The translations under genes and the position numbers were made by a program. The notes under the pieces are model-generated. The model worked only from the letters and a program-made list of their open reading frames with translations. It was not told the origin of the DNA and made no database searches. Below are positions 1 to 10,507 of a DNA stretch of 64,000 nt, one piece after another. Source of the stretch: Ischnura elegans (taxonomy: Eukaryota; Arthropoda; Insecta; Odonata; Coenagrionidae); assembly GCF_921293095.1 (NCBI RefSeq), contig NC_060252.1, positions 82,604,866-82,668,865 of the forward strand, written 5' to 3'. Position 1 is the first letter of the stretch. Every line of letters starts with the position of its first letter.

Positions 1-1110
1 AATTTCTGCATATGTCTGCACCCTTTTTTCACATCTTGCATCATATATAAGCAAAAACACTCGTATTAAAAATTATTAAGATTGAATACAGGCCTGCCTA
101 ATGTGTAACATCCTCTGATAAGCCCTATAAAATTACAATAGAAGGACGAGATAAAAATAAATTAAATGCAAGAATCAATTCCAACAGGTGAACATTCATT
201 CAATTCGCAATTATGGGAAAGAGGAAAATTCATTAGAAAATACTAAAATAAGCTAAAGCAAGTCAGAGGAAATAAGGAAGTTCTGGGAGTGATTTAATTT
301 TTATAATGTTTCGCTGTTTATTGCGAAATCACAAAAGCACTTTTTACTCAGAGGAAGCACCAACAAACGAGTAATTACACCCAGCTTTCTAACATTAAAA
401 TAACAGGCTGAGGAATAAAAGCCATTACCATTACGTAGTACATCAGCCAATCCAGACCTATTTGCATGATTATACGCGCAGCTAAGGTACCGCTCTCTGC
501 AGGGCACAATCATATAATGTGTTCCCAAAAAAACGTCATTTTTCCCGGAAAGATTTTGTGGCATAAGGATGCTGTATGCAGGTGCATTACAGAAAGTAAT
601 TTACGTCTTTTTTACTCGAGATAACAACGGAAAAAATGGAATAAATGACCCACTTTACAAGCACTTCCAGTGATGAAACCAGAAACAATCGTAGCTAAGT
701 GCATCAAAAGAGGAATAAATATTAATGTATAAATTGATTTCATCAATTAAGGACCAGGAGAAATTTTCAAGCGAACTTTGTTTTTGCCGGAGATGCTCCA
801 GAACTCAATTCATTTACGGACACAAGCGAGCTAAATGGCCTACTAAAATGTTGTCGGAAGCATAAATTATCAGGAGATTCAGTAAAAGTTAGTGAGACCT
901 ACAAGAAAACAGCCGAGGAAAGAAAGAGGAAAAACTAGGCAAAAAAACGGGGTGAATCTATGACAAAATTGCCTGCGGGTAGGTAACATAATCGAAATAC
1001 AAATGTATAAAAAGTACGTTTAAACCTCAAAGAATGTTTTCAATTCAACTAGGAAAATTAAGTCAAGCAGGAAAATATCCACATCACAGCGGCGTAACAA
1101 GTAAATGGCA
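1..1110. other. AT-rich stretch, nothing recognised
   Basis: No convincing exon, RNA gene or transposon end was seen here. The frames are short and the base composition is uniformly AT-rich. Confidence 0.5.
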
Positions 1111-1114
1111 ATTT

Positions 1115-1190
1115 TTATAAGACTTTTACATGTAAAATTTTAGGTAATATGAAAACAGACCCGGCGGGATTATATGAGTTTACCTAGATC
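1115..1190 (+). repeat. Dispersed copy of the 2.5 kb repeat segment
   Basis: This segment resembles 2550-2615: both contain a GGTAATA..GAAAACAGAC core followed by a GGGAGAT or GGGATTAT stretch and AGTTTAC. It looks like an isolated fragment of the degenerate tandem repeat 1 kb downstream. Nothing coding is associated with it. Confidence 0.5.
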
Positions 1191-2159
1191 AATGCTTATT
1201 TTACCTAAACGATTACTAACCGTCATCGAACATATTAACAGCAATGCTAAGTTTTACTCAGGGAGATTTTTATGCCAAGAACATTAACTTATATATATGA
1301 AGGACAAAATTTTGTAATTATGTATCAGAGAACACAACTTGATTGTACCATTATCTTGAAGGCAATTATCACTGAATTTCAAATAAGGAATTGGAATCAC
1401 TTAATCAGTTTTTCCTCTAAAAAGTTTACTTGCTCACGACACACGAAATGAAACTTTATTTTGCAAGTATCCGCACTATTACTTGATTCCAGCCCATCGA
1501 TTTGACCATAGTAGGACAATATCAAGGTCATTAAGTCATAGCGTATTCAAAACCATGGCCGGGAACAAAGTATTGGTGTGGAATTTACGCAAGAGTATTT
1601 TCGTTTCATATATTACATTTTACGCTAATTTAATATCTCAGGGGGCGCATTAAAGATGATTGCCAACATTACCGCATTATTGGATGCATCATTCTCGTTC
1701 AATCGCCCTTATTTCGCGAATAATTGCTCGAAAAAACCTTACGCTATTTTTGAAATTTTCGAAACATATACAGTATTGCATTGCCAACATTTGCTTGTAT
1801 TTCATATTTGCACCGTCTACAGGTACATCTGAAAAAATATCAAGATAATAGTATTTTCGAACTTCAGATCCGGGAAATGTTACAACTTCACATGCCCTGA
1901 ATATTTAAAGATAATCGTGCAAGTTTTCAACGAGTCCAACTTAAGGGTGGATGGCGTAATTCGGCTGAACTGTGCGACAGGAAGCATAGTCACGGATACA
2001 CTTATATTGTATGTACCATATTTGTTTTAGAATGCCATCATATATGATGTCGAAACCTGAATCAGACCATTAAAATATATGGTCTATACAATATTAGTGT
2101 ATCTGTGATTATATTTCCTTTTCGACGAGTAAAGCATCATGAAATAAAAGACAAAACTA

Positions 2160-2690
2160 GCTGGAATGATGCACCCTGTGCTCCATATTTCAGGAAAAAA
2201 ATCATACTGAGTAACTATCAGTTTTTTTTCCACGAATTCGTAAGAGGGTACAATTTATTCTATTGCTTACACTATGTCTCCTCACTGTGAAATGGCAATT
2301 CCTTCCGATCAAATGAAAATTTCGCAAGAAGTTTTCTGGTAAAATATTAGGGAATCAGAAAAAAGAGTTACGTGCCATGAAGAAAAAGACAGCGGCAGTA
2401 ATGCATCCAATGCTCCAAATTTCTACAAAAAATCATACTCAGTAATCACGTTTATGCCACGAATTCGTTAGGGTTGAAATATTATCTAACGCTTACACTA
2501 TCTCTCTTAACTGTGAAATGCCAATTCCTCGCGAGCAAATGAAAATTAAATTTACAAGGAAAATGGTAGGTAATAAGAAAACAGACTTGGGGAGATCATA
2601 CATGTATAAGTTTACTTGAGTATTCGAAGGGGTAGAATTTATTCTAACGCTTACGCTGTCTCCTCACCGTGATGCACGGCAAAGGAATCA
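2160..2690 (+). repeat. Degenerate tandem repeat, about 230 bp unit
   Basis: Two diverged copies, beginning near 2166 and 2399, share the order GATGCA..C, AAATCATACT, CACGAATTCGT, CTTACACTAT, and CTGTGAAATG followed by CAATTCC. A third partial copy (2627-2680) repeats only the GCTTACGCTGTCTCCTCAC part. Divergence between copies is substantial, so the duplication is old. No open frame is conserved between copies. The family is unclassified. Confidence 0.6.
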
Positions 2691-2944
2691 AATCCTATTA
2701 GAAACACTCTATCCCACCACAATCTCCTCGCAGTCTATCCCATCCTACCATTCCCTTTCAGGGATATTTCCCCTCTCCCAATTCGCGGGAATCCAACTCC
2801 CTCCCTCCGCGCGCACACCATCCACACGGCAACTGAGAAAACCACTCAGTCACTCCTGCGTCCCTTAAAAACTCTACCTTGTCCCTCTTGCCTCATTCAG
2901 ACTACGATTGTTACAGCGATCGTCCTAACGATAGTTGGCGGAAC

Positions 2945-3209
2945 CAGTGGCGTAGCCAGGAATTTCGTTCGGGGGGTACAAAACCAGGGGAGGAAAGTTT
3001 TGGAAAACAGGGTGCTAAATAATGGGTTTTAAACTAATTTCAACTCTTTCCATAATCTAAAAAACTTAATTTGTTAAAGATATATCTTATAAATTCATGA
3101 TTTTTAAATATTTTATTTTCTTTTATGAAGGGCAATAATTGTGCTTTTTATATTTCGGGGGGGGGGGGGGGTGTCCGGACCCCCCGTACCCCCCATGGCA
3201 ACGCCGCTA
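2945..3209 (+). mobile_element. hAT-type non-autonomous DNA transposon
   Basis: The element has inverted ends: CAGTGGCGTAGCC at the left, and the complement of that (with two changes) at the right. It is flanked by an 8 bp duplication, GGCGGAAC at 2937-2944 and GGTGGAAC at 3210-3217. Eight-base duplications and CAG-starting termini are hallmarks of hAT elements. A run of 15 or so G lies inside near the right end, followed by TCCGGACCCC. No transposase is present. A closely related copy lies at 40882-41143 in the opposite internal orientation. Confidence 0.8.
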
Positions 3210-3552
3210 GGTGGAACTTGTGGTGTGAACGCAAGTCCTGACATTAACACACTTAGTTCCGTACGATTCCACGGTACGATGATTAGGCGCTGCGAAACCG
3301 GAAGAGGAAGTGACAAGAGAAGACGAAAAGTTTGCAAAGCGCCCATCGCTCCATTTTTTTCATGGAGTTATCCCAGTAAGGAAGAATATGGTCGAAAGAA
3401 GAAATATACATTAAATATACGTTGAGCACAGTAATATCCTAACCCTGCATACCTCAACAGCTTTGCTACCCGTCAGTGTCTCGTTCACTTTAGATTTCAG
3501 CACTGGAGGGTAGCACAGGTTTCACCGTCATAGCGTGAATGCACGATAGTTC

Positions 3553-3992
3553 CAACCACGAATATTACAAAAGAGTATCTACAAGAGACCTCTAAATTTG
3601 TTATCACCCACCACGCATTTAGGTGGGTTTACAAAAGTCGCCACTCGCGTCGCTGACGCACAAAGTGATCCGAGTTTCACGGGAAAATAGTTATAAGTAA
3701 TAGAAATAAGGTACAATTAGGCGTATTAACCGAAATATATAAATATGAGGATGTGATCTATTATATTCATTATTTGTCAGTATTGTTTCTCGCAATAAGG
3801 AACAATGTAATTCAAAACTATAAAAAATGTGGATCGCATTGCACTCATCACCGCGCCGCGGACATTTTTCAAAACAGACTAAAATACGACCGAAGCGGCA
3901 ACAGAAATCAGCCTTCAATGGAGTGTAATTGGGCCTCCTCTTTGCAGTCTCCCTGGTTCCTTCGATTGTTGGAACCACGAATATTGCAAAAG
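3553..3992 (+). repeat. Dispersed ~430 bp repeat, first tandem unit
   Basis: This unit is homologous, in inverted orientation, to 10681-11057. Shared landmarks are AATATTACAAAAG, the block around CGCGTCGCTGACG, GTGAAACTCGG (read on the other strand), CCGCGCCGCGGACATTTTT and AATCAGCCTTC. It ends with CTGGTTCCTTCGATTGTTGGAAC and is followed directly by the start of a second unit. It has no coding capacity, and its termini lack a clear transposon signature. Confidence 0.7.
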
Positions 3993-4385
3993 CGGATCCT
4001 CAAGTCGGCCTCTAAATATGTTGCACATTTAAATGGGCCCGCCTGGATAGCTTGCCCCTTCCAGGACATGGGTTAGTGTGTGATCGTCTGTTGTTGATTG
4101 TTTAAACTCCCAATGTAAACTTCTCATTACGCTGTTTTCTGGGGTAGTTGAATTAAATAAATAAAGAAGCCCCAGCGCTTCCTGTAAAAGCTTCTTTTAT
4201 GCTACCGCTTCGCTTTTTTTATCATTTTTCAAAAATGTCTTCAGAGGCGATGGGCACTGAGCGATCCATTAATTACAAATTTTATTATCCGATTATTTGA
4301 ATGGAGAGGAATGGTTCCATGGGGTTGAATTTGGCCTCCTTAATGCAGTACCCCTGGTTCCTACGATCGTTGGAACAATCGTAAT
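3977..4385 (+). repeat. Second, interrupted unit of the ~430 bp repeat
   Basis: The start of the unit (CCACGAATATTGCAAAAG through about 4045) and its end (about 4310-4385, finishing with CTGGTTCCTACGATCGTTGG) are both recognisable. The middle is replaced by other sequence, including a LINE-like 3' tail. The two units are therefore head-to-tail, and the second was later disrupted. Confidence 0.55.
4080..4170 (+). mobile_element. Probable LINE 3' tail fragment
   Basis: The sequence from AATGTAAACTTC to the AAATAAATAAAG tail resembles the 3' end of the LINE remnant that finishes near 6648. It probably represents a severely 5'-truncated insertion. The assignment rests on short similarity only. 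Confidence 0.4.
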
Positions 4386-4394
4386 CTGAACGAG

Positions 4395-4800
4395 GCCTCT
4401 CTCTTTCTCTCTCTCTCCTCAACCCACCATCCCGTCTCTTTTTCCTAGGGAAAACTCTCCAAATCCCCCGTCCTTCCCATTCCACCTATTCCTCCCCTTC
4501 ACTGCCCCCACCACACGTACGTAACTCCCTCAGAGAGGGCGCAGTGGTGAGCGAAGGAGGGGTAGGGATGGGGTAGGGATGTTGGCGGCAGCGTTCAATC
4601 CACTAATGGCCTCTAATGGAGGTCTCCGGTTCACAGATACAACCAATTTCTCCCATTCCATCTCTCCTCTCTTACCCCTCCCTTCTCTTTCCACCCCTCC
4701 ATTTCTCCCTCCTCCCCCCACTCTCTTTCTCTTCCTCCCCCCTCCCTCTTTCATCCATCCATCCTCCTCCTCTTCCTTTACATTTCACACGCAAACACCC
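4395..4800 (+). repeat. Pyrimidine-rich low-complexity tract
   Basis: There is a CT-repeat run near 4400-4420, and the plus strand is almost purely pyrimidine from about 4650 to 4775. Overlapping open frames on both strands are by-products of the low complexity (Pro/Ser-rich on one strand, Glu/Arg/Gly-rich on the other). No gene is supported. Confidence 0.75.
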
Positions 4801-4859
4801 CATCTCAACATATAGTTTACCTGGTACTTGCTGGCCACTTTCAGTGAGTTTGGCAAGGG

Positions 4860-5455
4860 GTTGGTTTTCAAAATAATGGTGAAATAATCTAAATGCCGCA
4901 GGCTGATATGCGATGGTGAAATATAACCCCATGGTGGAATGGGGTTATTATATTCTAAATGCCGCTGGGTGAATATGCAAAATTCACGCACCTATGGCTT
5001 AGTCCGGGGTGAGCTCTGAACTCACTTATCTATACCAACCTTCGGGTTGAATCAATGAGTGAGTATGGTAAATTGTATATTCTGGTATTCGAACGAGGTG
5101 ACCGATATCTGAGGTCATTTGCGCCATGAGGGAACGGTATGAAAGGAAGGGTGGAGAGAAACTCGGCATTAGCATTAGGCTGCCCTTGACGAAAGGCGCC
5201 AAGGGGACCGCGGCTTAACGTCCCATCCGACGGACGGAGTGCTGCATTTGAAATATCACCACACCCACTCAACCCCCTCTCCGAAGGGTGGGTTTTCAAA
5301 ATAATGGGGAAATATTCTGAAGTCCGGAGGCTGAATATGCAAAATTCATGCACCTATGGCTTAGTCCGGGGTGAGCTCTAACCTCACTAATACATACCAA
5401 CCTTCGGGTTCAATCGGGTTGGAAATGAGTGAGTTCGCTAAATTATAGGTTCTTT
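4860..5455 (+). repeat. Direct duplication flanking a SINE
   Basis: Copies at about 4867-5080 and 5290-5455 share TTTTCAAAATAATGG, GAATATGCAAAATTCA, a 27 bp identical block containing ATGGCTTAGTCCGGGG (4990-5016 and 5351-5377), and CCAACCTTCGGGTT. The two copies lie about 360 bp apart, with a SINE fragment between them. Confidence 0.75.
5090..5262 (-). mobile_element. SINE-B fragment (tail part)
   Basis: On the minus strand this carries the family-specific block CTCCGTCCGTCGGATGGGAC, then GTTAAGCC, the CCTTTCGT segment and the AATGCCGAGTTTCTCTCC segment. The tRNA-like head is absent. Compare the full-length copy at 8905-9200. Confidence 0.85.
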
Positions 5456-5459
5456 ACAG

Positions 5460-6080
5460 CAGAGTTGGAAACTCTTACGGTAAATAGTGGGTGAGCGAGG
5501 TGGTCTATAGGCCACAGAAATGGCCTACTGTTCGAGGGGTCTACCAAGACTCCACGAGTCATCCGCATTATCAAGAGGGAAGCCAGCGTTGCCATAATTA
5601 TCTCATTATTTGCTCCTTTATTGCTCTCCGACCCCTCAATAATTTACTTTTCCCCTTAGTATTTGCCACAAAGGAAAGGATGATCCGTATCTTTACGCTA
5701 TATCAAATAACGAATGCCTTCTGACTTTTTTCTGCCCGCTATTGGCCGGAACTTGAGGGATCTAGATAGTCACTGGATACTACACGATTAGAAAAGAGTG
5801 GACTCAAAATGACATGGGCCAAAGCAATGAGCGACTTACCCTTAAGGTTCCATCTTCAGCTCTCGTCGAGTGGTTTTAGGATTGGATGTAGACCGTAGCA
5901 CGGTGTGACAGCGACTGACAGCGGATTCGTTTCCTCATGAACCGAGGAAAACATTGGTAAACCAAAAAATTACCGCCAGCTGTCGGGAAAAATGCGCACA
6001 TTTCTCACTGCTCTCTTTGGCCATAGAAATATTCTAAAATAGAAATATTCAGTTTGGTCTACCGCCTGCCCCACTACTCT
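5460..6080. other. Unassigned spacer
   Basis: Nothing recognised here beyond short random frames. The last part may belong to the upstream portion of the LINE remnant that follows. Confidence 0.4.
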
Positions 6081-6084
6081 AAAC

Positions 6085-6648
6085 TTGCTCAACCGTCCTG
6101 TAAACTTCTTTCTTGCTGTTGCCCGCCATCGAATCCCCACACTCAGATATTACGCCCGTGACGCTATCCTTTCCTCCCTCAGGATATCTAACATAAAAAG
6201 CCGCCGTGTCTTATCTGACCTCATGTTTCTGCATAGAATCTCTAGCGGTTCTCTACGGACAAACGAAATTCTCCCTCTTTTCCGCTTTCATATTCCTTCT
6301 CACCCCTTACGAAACAACTCTCTGCTTCACATTCCGCGATTCCGTCTCTCCATCTCTCAACGCTCTCTGTTCTACCGAATCCCCTCCTTGTTTAACTCCA
6401 TGGCTTCAAAAATCCCTTCCCTGGACCTCTTTTCCTCTGACACTAGTTACAAAGCCACCTTAAAAGGCCATTTGAATAATTCACCATTGTCTAATCAATA
6501 GTGCCCCTTCTTATGTTTAATAATTTTGTTTTCTGTTAATTTTTATTTTTTGTGCTATTTTTTGTTATCTTTTAGGTATTATTTATTTAATGAACAGCCA
6601 ATGTAAAAGCCTTTGTGCCGTTTTTGGTGATGAAATAAATAAATAAAT
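6085..6648 (+). pseudogene. LINE reverse-transcriptase C-terminus and 3' tail
   Basis: An open frame of 138 codons (6085-6501) reads like the C-terminal domain found after the reverse transcriptase in Jockey/R1/CR1-type non-LTR retrotransposons. It has an ISNIKSRRVLSDLMFLHRI segment, then SFHIPSHPLR-like spacing, then DLFSSDTSYKATLKGHL. The catalytic part of the enzyme is missing, so this is a 5'-truncated, dead copy. An AT-rich 3' UTR and an AAATAAATAAATAAATG tail near 6632-6648 follow, as expected for a target-primed insertion. The methionine at 6085 is only the first in the frame and not a real start. The exact clade is not determined. Confidence 0.7.
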
Positions 6649-6649
6649 G

Positions 6650-7790
6650 GTCCGCTAGCTACATGGAAAACGGATACCTTCTCTCCCGACCAGTTGTCGT
6701 TTGAACCATCATCTTGAGAAAGTTGTATTCTATTGGCGACAGAAAACTCTTTTTGATGGTGAGAGTTTTAAAAGACGAAGCGAATGATTGCAACCCCATT
6801 AATTTTTATGTGAATCTCGCAGCATTAGGGTAAATAAATATCTAACAGCAGAAAACCCTACTTTTTTGGCAGTGATTTAAGGGCGAAATCGGATTTTGAT
6901 GTTAGCAGGACTATAGAACCCCGAGGTCTTTTTTCCGCGTAAAATACAAAAAAACAGCTTTGCTTCAATCAGTTGTACGTATATGACTGTTATTCGTGGG
7001 TGAAGCCGTAAACTTGGAACTTCGTGGAAACACCGAAGAATGGTGAAAATCAAATAGATCGACTATGTGAGCCAAGAGGAAGGACTAAGACTTACGGAAT
7101 TTAAACCTGGGACTTCTGGGTGCAAAGCTAGCACAGTATAATTCTTTTCAAATGCCTTCGTGACTGGCCAGTTGTACAAGCTCGTTTGATAGCCAAAAAT
7201 CGAGTCATCTTCGAATTCGACAGTAAAATCTTCCCTTCCATTAGCGCTGTTACCGTCTTCAACTAGGAAAAGGGGATGTGCCCTCGTGCCAAAATCTCCC
7301 CCCTCCAGTCGGTCGCACTTTTATCTTCTTCAATGAACCCCCTCCTCTGCAATTCCCCCATCCATACAAGTGCACCTCAGTATTTGACGTGTTGGACCTT
7401 CTCTGCACCCCACCTACTACCCTCCGCAATGAAAAGGGGAGACGCTAATGGTCGAAAGACAGCACTCAAAACACCCTCGCTTACACCCACCATCTCATAC
7501 ACCCCATCCGTGCAAATCCCCAGACGGCCAATGAGGGGAAGGGGAAGTCGAACTTCATCGGAGAAGGGAGAAAAAACAGAGTAAGAAGTCCCCAGGGACT
7601 GTGCCACGCTTATTAGATGGCATAGTAGGCATCTTACATTCTTAGGAATTGCCTCACAGTTCATGTTGCCTCGTCCTTCTGCCAGGCACGTGAAAAGTTG
7701 TTACGATAGTCTTGTTAGTGTTACTGACCTCTGAGATCCATTTGGAATGGAATTTCTGTCCGACCGTAGACTGAAAAATAGACTAAACCT
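6650..7790. other. Unassigned spacer with possible tRNA-like SINE trace
   Basis: Mostly featureless. On the minus strand near 7085-7140 a GGTTTAAATTCC box-B-like string follows a tRNA-like context, which may be a decayed SINE. A GC-richer patch at 7270-7600 gives overlapping frames with no recognisable domain. Confidence 0.35.
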
Positions 7791-7799
7791 ATTATGCTA

Positions 7800-8532
7800 A
7801 TTCAAGAGCAATTTATTTGCCGAGGAAGTTAGTCAACGATAGTCAATCTTACGAACCCCAACATACTACGGTAGATAAGATTATAAAAATAAAATAAGAG
7901 AGATAGACTGTAGAACAAATAGATTCAGAATGTTGTTTTTTCCACGATCGATAAGAGACTACAACGAGAGCGTTGGGACTGACTTATAGGTTAGTTAACT
8001 TGTAGTGGAGCCTACTAAATTATGTATTCCTTTATGCATGTTTCTGAGTCTTTCTAGTATTTAAAAGAGGATGTTTTGTGCGTTCCAGCTTTATCGGCAG
8101 ATTGATTTCATGAGTAGTTGGCTAGTTTTGCCTTTGCAAGAATTTGGAAGTATAATTTGTTGGTATGTGTAACATTTTTATGACTGAGTGGTGTGTACGT
8201 GGGAATCCTCTTGCATGCTGGTGATTGATCAGTGGTCATCCCCCGCCAAACACTCTAGAGGTGCAGGAATATTTCTCGGGTTTCCCACCGGGTGTCGTAT
8301 CGGGTTGTAGTTCCCAACGTTTCCATGACTAAGTCCGTCATCGTCATCAGGTTAAACCCTGATGTAACCTGATGACGATGACGGACTTAGTCATGGAAAC
8401 GTTGGGAACTACAACCCGATACGACACCCGGTGGGAAACCCGAGAAATATTCCTGCAGAGCATACGCCGGGAAAAACTCAGATTCTACTCTAGAGGTGGC
8501 TCGCAGTGTCTTATGTAGATGTAGATGTCAGA
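7800..8532 (+). pseudogene. LINE 3' end (RT C-terminus and UTR)
   Basis: The frame from about 7804 to 8009 reads FKSNLFAEEVSQR, stop, SILRTPTYYGR, stop, then NKIREIDCRTNRFRMLFFPR and SIRDYNESVG. This matches the conserved end of the LINE proteins also seen at 22510, 36075 and 41918. Two in-frame stops kill it. The UTR follows, with the family block CCGCCAAACACTCTAGAGG and GGCTCGCAG and a TAGATG-repeat tail near 8512-8528. The UTR is interrupted by a hairpin element at 8264-8486. Confidence 0.75.
8264..8486 (+). mobile_element. Hairpin retroposon-like insertion, copy 1
   Basis: Perfect 92 bp inverted arms (8262-8353 and 8366-8457) surround a 12 bp loop, followed by a ~29 nt unpaired tail containing GCCGGGAAAAACTCAG. 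A 12 bp duplication, ACTCTAGAGGTG, flanks the insertion at 8252-8263 and 8487-8498. The same LINE UTR at 26819 is uninterrupted, which defines the empty site. The arm identity suggests this is a young insertion. It has no coding capacity. Confidence 0.9.
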
Positions 8533-8564
8533 TCTTCGCAAAAAGCATAATTATCAGAGGTTAT

Positions 8565-8832
8565 ACAGGGTGTTTCTGGAGGAACCTGCAATACTTCAGG
8601 AGGTGGTAGGGGAGACAATTATAAGCATTTTTTGCTCATAATCATGGGGTGGCAACTCCATGTCAACTGGCAGATCAAATATTGCATTGGATGTAGTTTT
8701 CTTACAGTTACTATGAAAACGGTTTTTCTCGAGTATCCAGCCTTTACGACATTTTATATATATTCTGGATTTTAAAGACATTAAATACTTAAGTTTGCAC
8801 GGAAATGTGCGATACCATGCTGTTCTCATGTT
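8565..8832 (+). repeat. Dispersed repeat R5 (ACAGGGTGTTTC family)
   Basis: Related copies lie at 20832-21145 (+) and 51120-51467 (-). Shared landmarks are GGAGGAAC, TTCAGGAGGTGGTAGG, a TATGAAAACG block, GTATCCAGCCTTT and TCTGGATTT. It is an unclassified interspersed repeat whose internal translation shows no domain I recognise. Confidence 0.75.
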
Positions 8833-8904
8833 TGCAAAAGAAATACTTTAGTAAGAGGCAAAAAAACATATCGGCAAAAACAATAATTTCCCCAAAATTA
8901 CTGG

Positions 8905-9205
8905 GTTTGGGTTGGTGACGTGGCTAAAGCGGATCCCACCCAGTGGGACCGGGTTCAAATTCCGGCGGAGGCAGAGGTTTTTCAGAGACTCTCCGATTCC
9001 TGCTTGAGTGCTTTGCGGAGGGTATTTCAAATAGAGCACTCCGTCCGTCGGATGGGACGTTAAGCCTTGGTCCCCTGGACGCCTTTCGTTAAGAGCAGGC
9101 TAATGCCGACGCTGGGTTTCTCTCCACCCTTCCTTCCATACCCTTCCCTCATGGCGCAAATGAACTTAGCCGTCGGTCGCCTCCTCCGAATATCATACCC
9201 AGAAA
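8905..9205 (+). mobile_element. SINE-B, full-length copy
   Basis: A tRNA-like head (internal promoter box B GGTTCAAATTCC at about 8950) is followed by the body block CTCCGTCCGTCGGATGGGAC, GTTAAGCC, CCTTTCGTTAAGAGCAGG and the CTGGGTTTCTCTCCACCC end. It is RNA polymerase III-type and depends on a LINE partner. Other copies here are 5090 (-), 10508 (-), 41580 (-) and 58440 (+). Confidence 0.85.
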
Positions 9206-9209
9206 TACT

Positions 9210-10505
9210 TCACTGTTAAAAAAAAACTCATAAAATGGCAAAAAATGAGAAGAAAAAAGACTTCAGTTGAGGGTAAGATATTATTGAAAATATATGACAT
9301 GGAGGCACAACGACTATGAAATAATATACCTATCTCAACAATTGGTCGTGCATAAATAGTTGCTAGAGCACGAGTGGCCAACCAAAATGGTCGTGCGGGC
9401 CACTAAAGAAAAGTATTAATGCTCCGTGGGCCACATATCAAATTTCGACTGTTAATTTTTCAATAAATTAATGCCCAAATAATGTATTTTACGGGCTCTG
9501 GTTTTCACTTCTTTGCCCATTAAAAGGAAAGTTACTCATACTTCTAGGCTATGTAAGAAAGGGAGTGAAATAGTATCTATTGCAGCTGTTCTTCCTTCTA
9601 TTCATTCCGACTCTAAATCGATGATCAAAGAGAAAGGAAAAACACCATTTTAGCTAGTATTAGAGATCAAGTTACAACAATTTACACTACGCCGAGTACG
9701 TGCTGCCAGTAAACATCCCAAAAAGAGACAGTGAAATATTTTGGTTGATTAAAAAAAGTTAGAAAAGACAGTTTGAAGTAGCACAGCACACTGAAAGACT
9801 TGGAAATAGAACTGAACTTTGTGAGAGAAGGAATTCGTTGGCCATAAGACTGATATTGACGAATGGATCATTACGACTGAGATAAAAAAGTATAGAACGT
9901 AGAATACTCAGCTAGAGAATGAACTAGATCGACCATAACATTATGTCACAAAATAGTGGATCCGGTAGCTATTCCCGATTCCATCCGGACGTACCCCGGC
10001 GCGTGGACCACATAAGATAAAAAATTGAAAGGGGATAGGGATGGAAGGGGTGGAAAGCGGATAAGAACAGAAGGGAAATAGATAAAGAGGTTTGGTCAAG
10101 AGGTCGGTCCATCGATTTCCCACAGGGCCATCGGCCAACGACTACCCATAACCACCCGGGGCCACACCCAGCGCCCACACTTAAGAGATACGGAGCAGGA
10201 TGAGGCTCGTCCCTCTCCGTAATAACACTTTCAATTTCCGCGATCCTTACCTCCTCCACCCCTCACGCAAAGAGAGATCCTCCAGATGAGAGATCATCCT
10301 TCACAGGGGGAGAATGAGATATTTGTTTCTATTACGTAAGTACTCCACCGACGACGGCAGTATTCCATGAATAATTTTTACAAATCATGCATTCCTACAC
10401 CCATGCCAAAACTTCCCTTTTAAGTTCACAATAATGTCCATATTTTTTTCCATCCTCTTCCTTGCTCATTCCTGATTACGAAAAATACTTTCCTCTTACT
10501 CGGCA
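9210..10505. other. Unassigned spacer, possible decayed hAT end
   Basis: Near 9368-9440 the strings GAGTGGCCAACC and GCGGGCCAC recall the subterminal sequence of some hAT elements, but no partner end or duplication was found. Overlapping frames at 9941-10259 show no domain. Otherwise nothing recognised. Confidence 0.35.
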
Positions 10506-10507
10506 TG

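Noticed and set aside
3113..3425. Opposed frames of 77 and 94 codons across the G-run
   Set aside because: They lie in the end of a hAT-type element and its flank; glycine/proline stretches come from the homopolymer.
4530..4932. Several Arg/Glu/Gly- or Pro/Ser-rich frames
   Set aside because: Produced by the pyrimidine-rich tract; frames exist on both strands with mirror compositions.
8368..8398. Active canonical hammerhead ribozyme
   Set aside because: CTGATGA and GAAAC are present, but the stem has a bulge and no cleavage triplet is in the expected place; kept only as hammerhead-like.
8905..8990. tRNA gene at the SINE-B head
   Set aside because: Promoter-like boxes only; no cloverleaf, and the same head recurs with the same non-tRNA body elsewhere.
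9368..9440. hAT element end
   Set aside because: Only one short subterminal-like stretch; no inverted partner or 8 bp duplication located.
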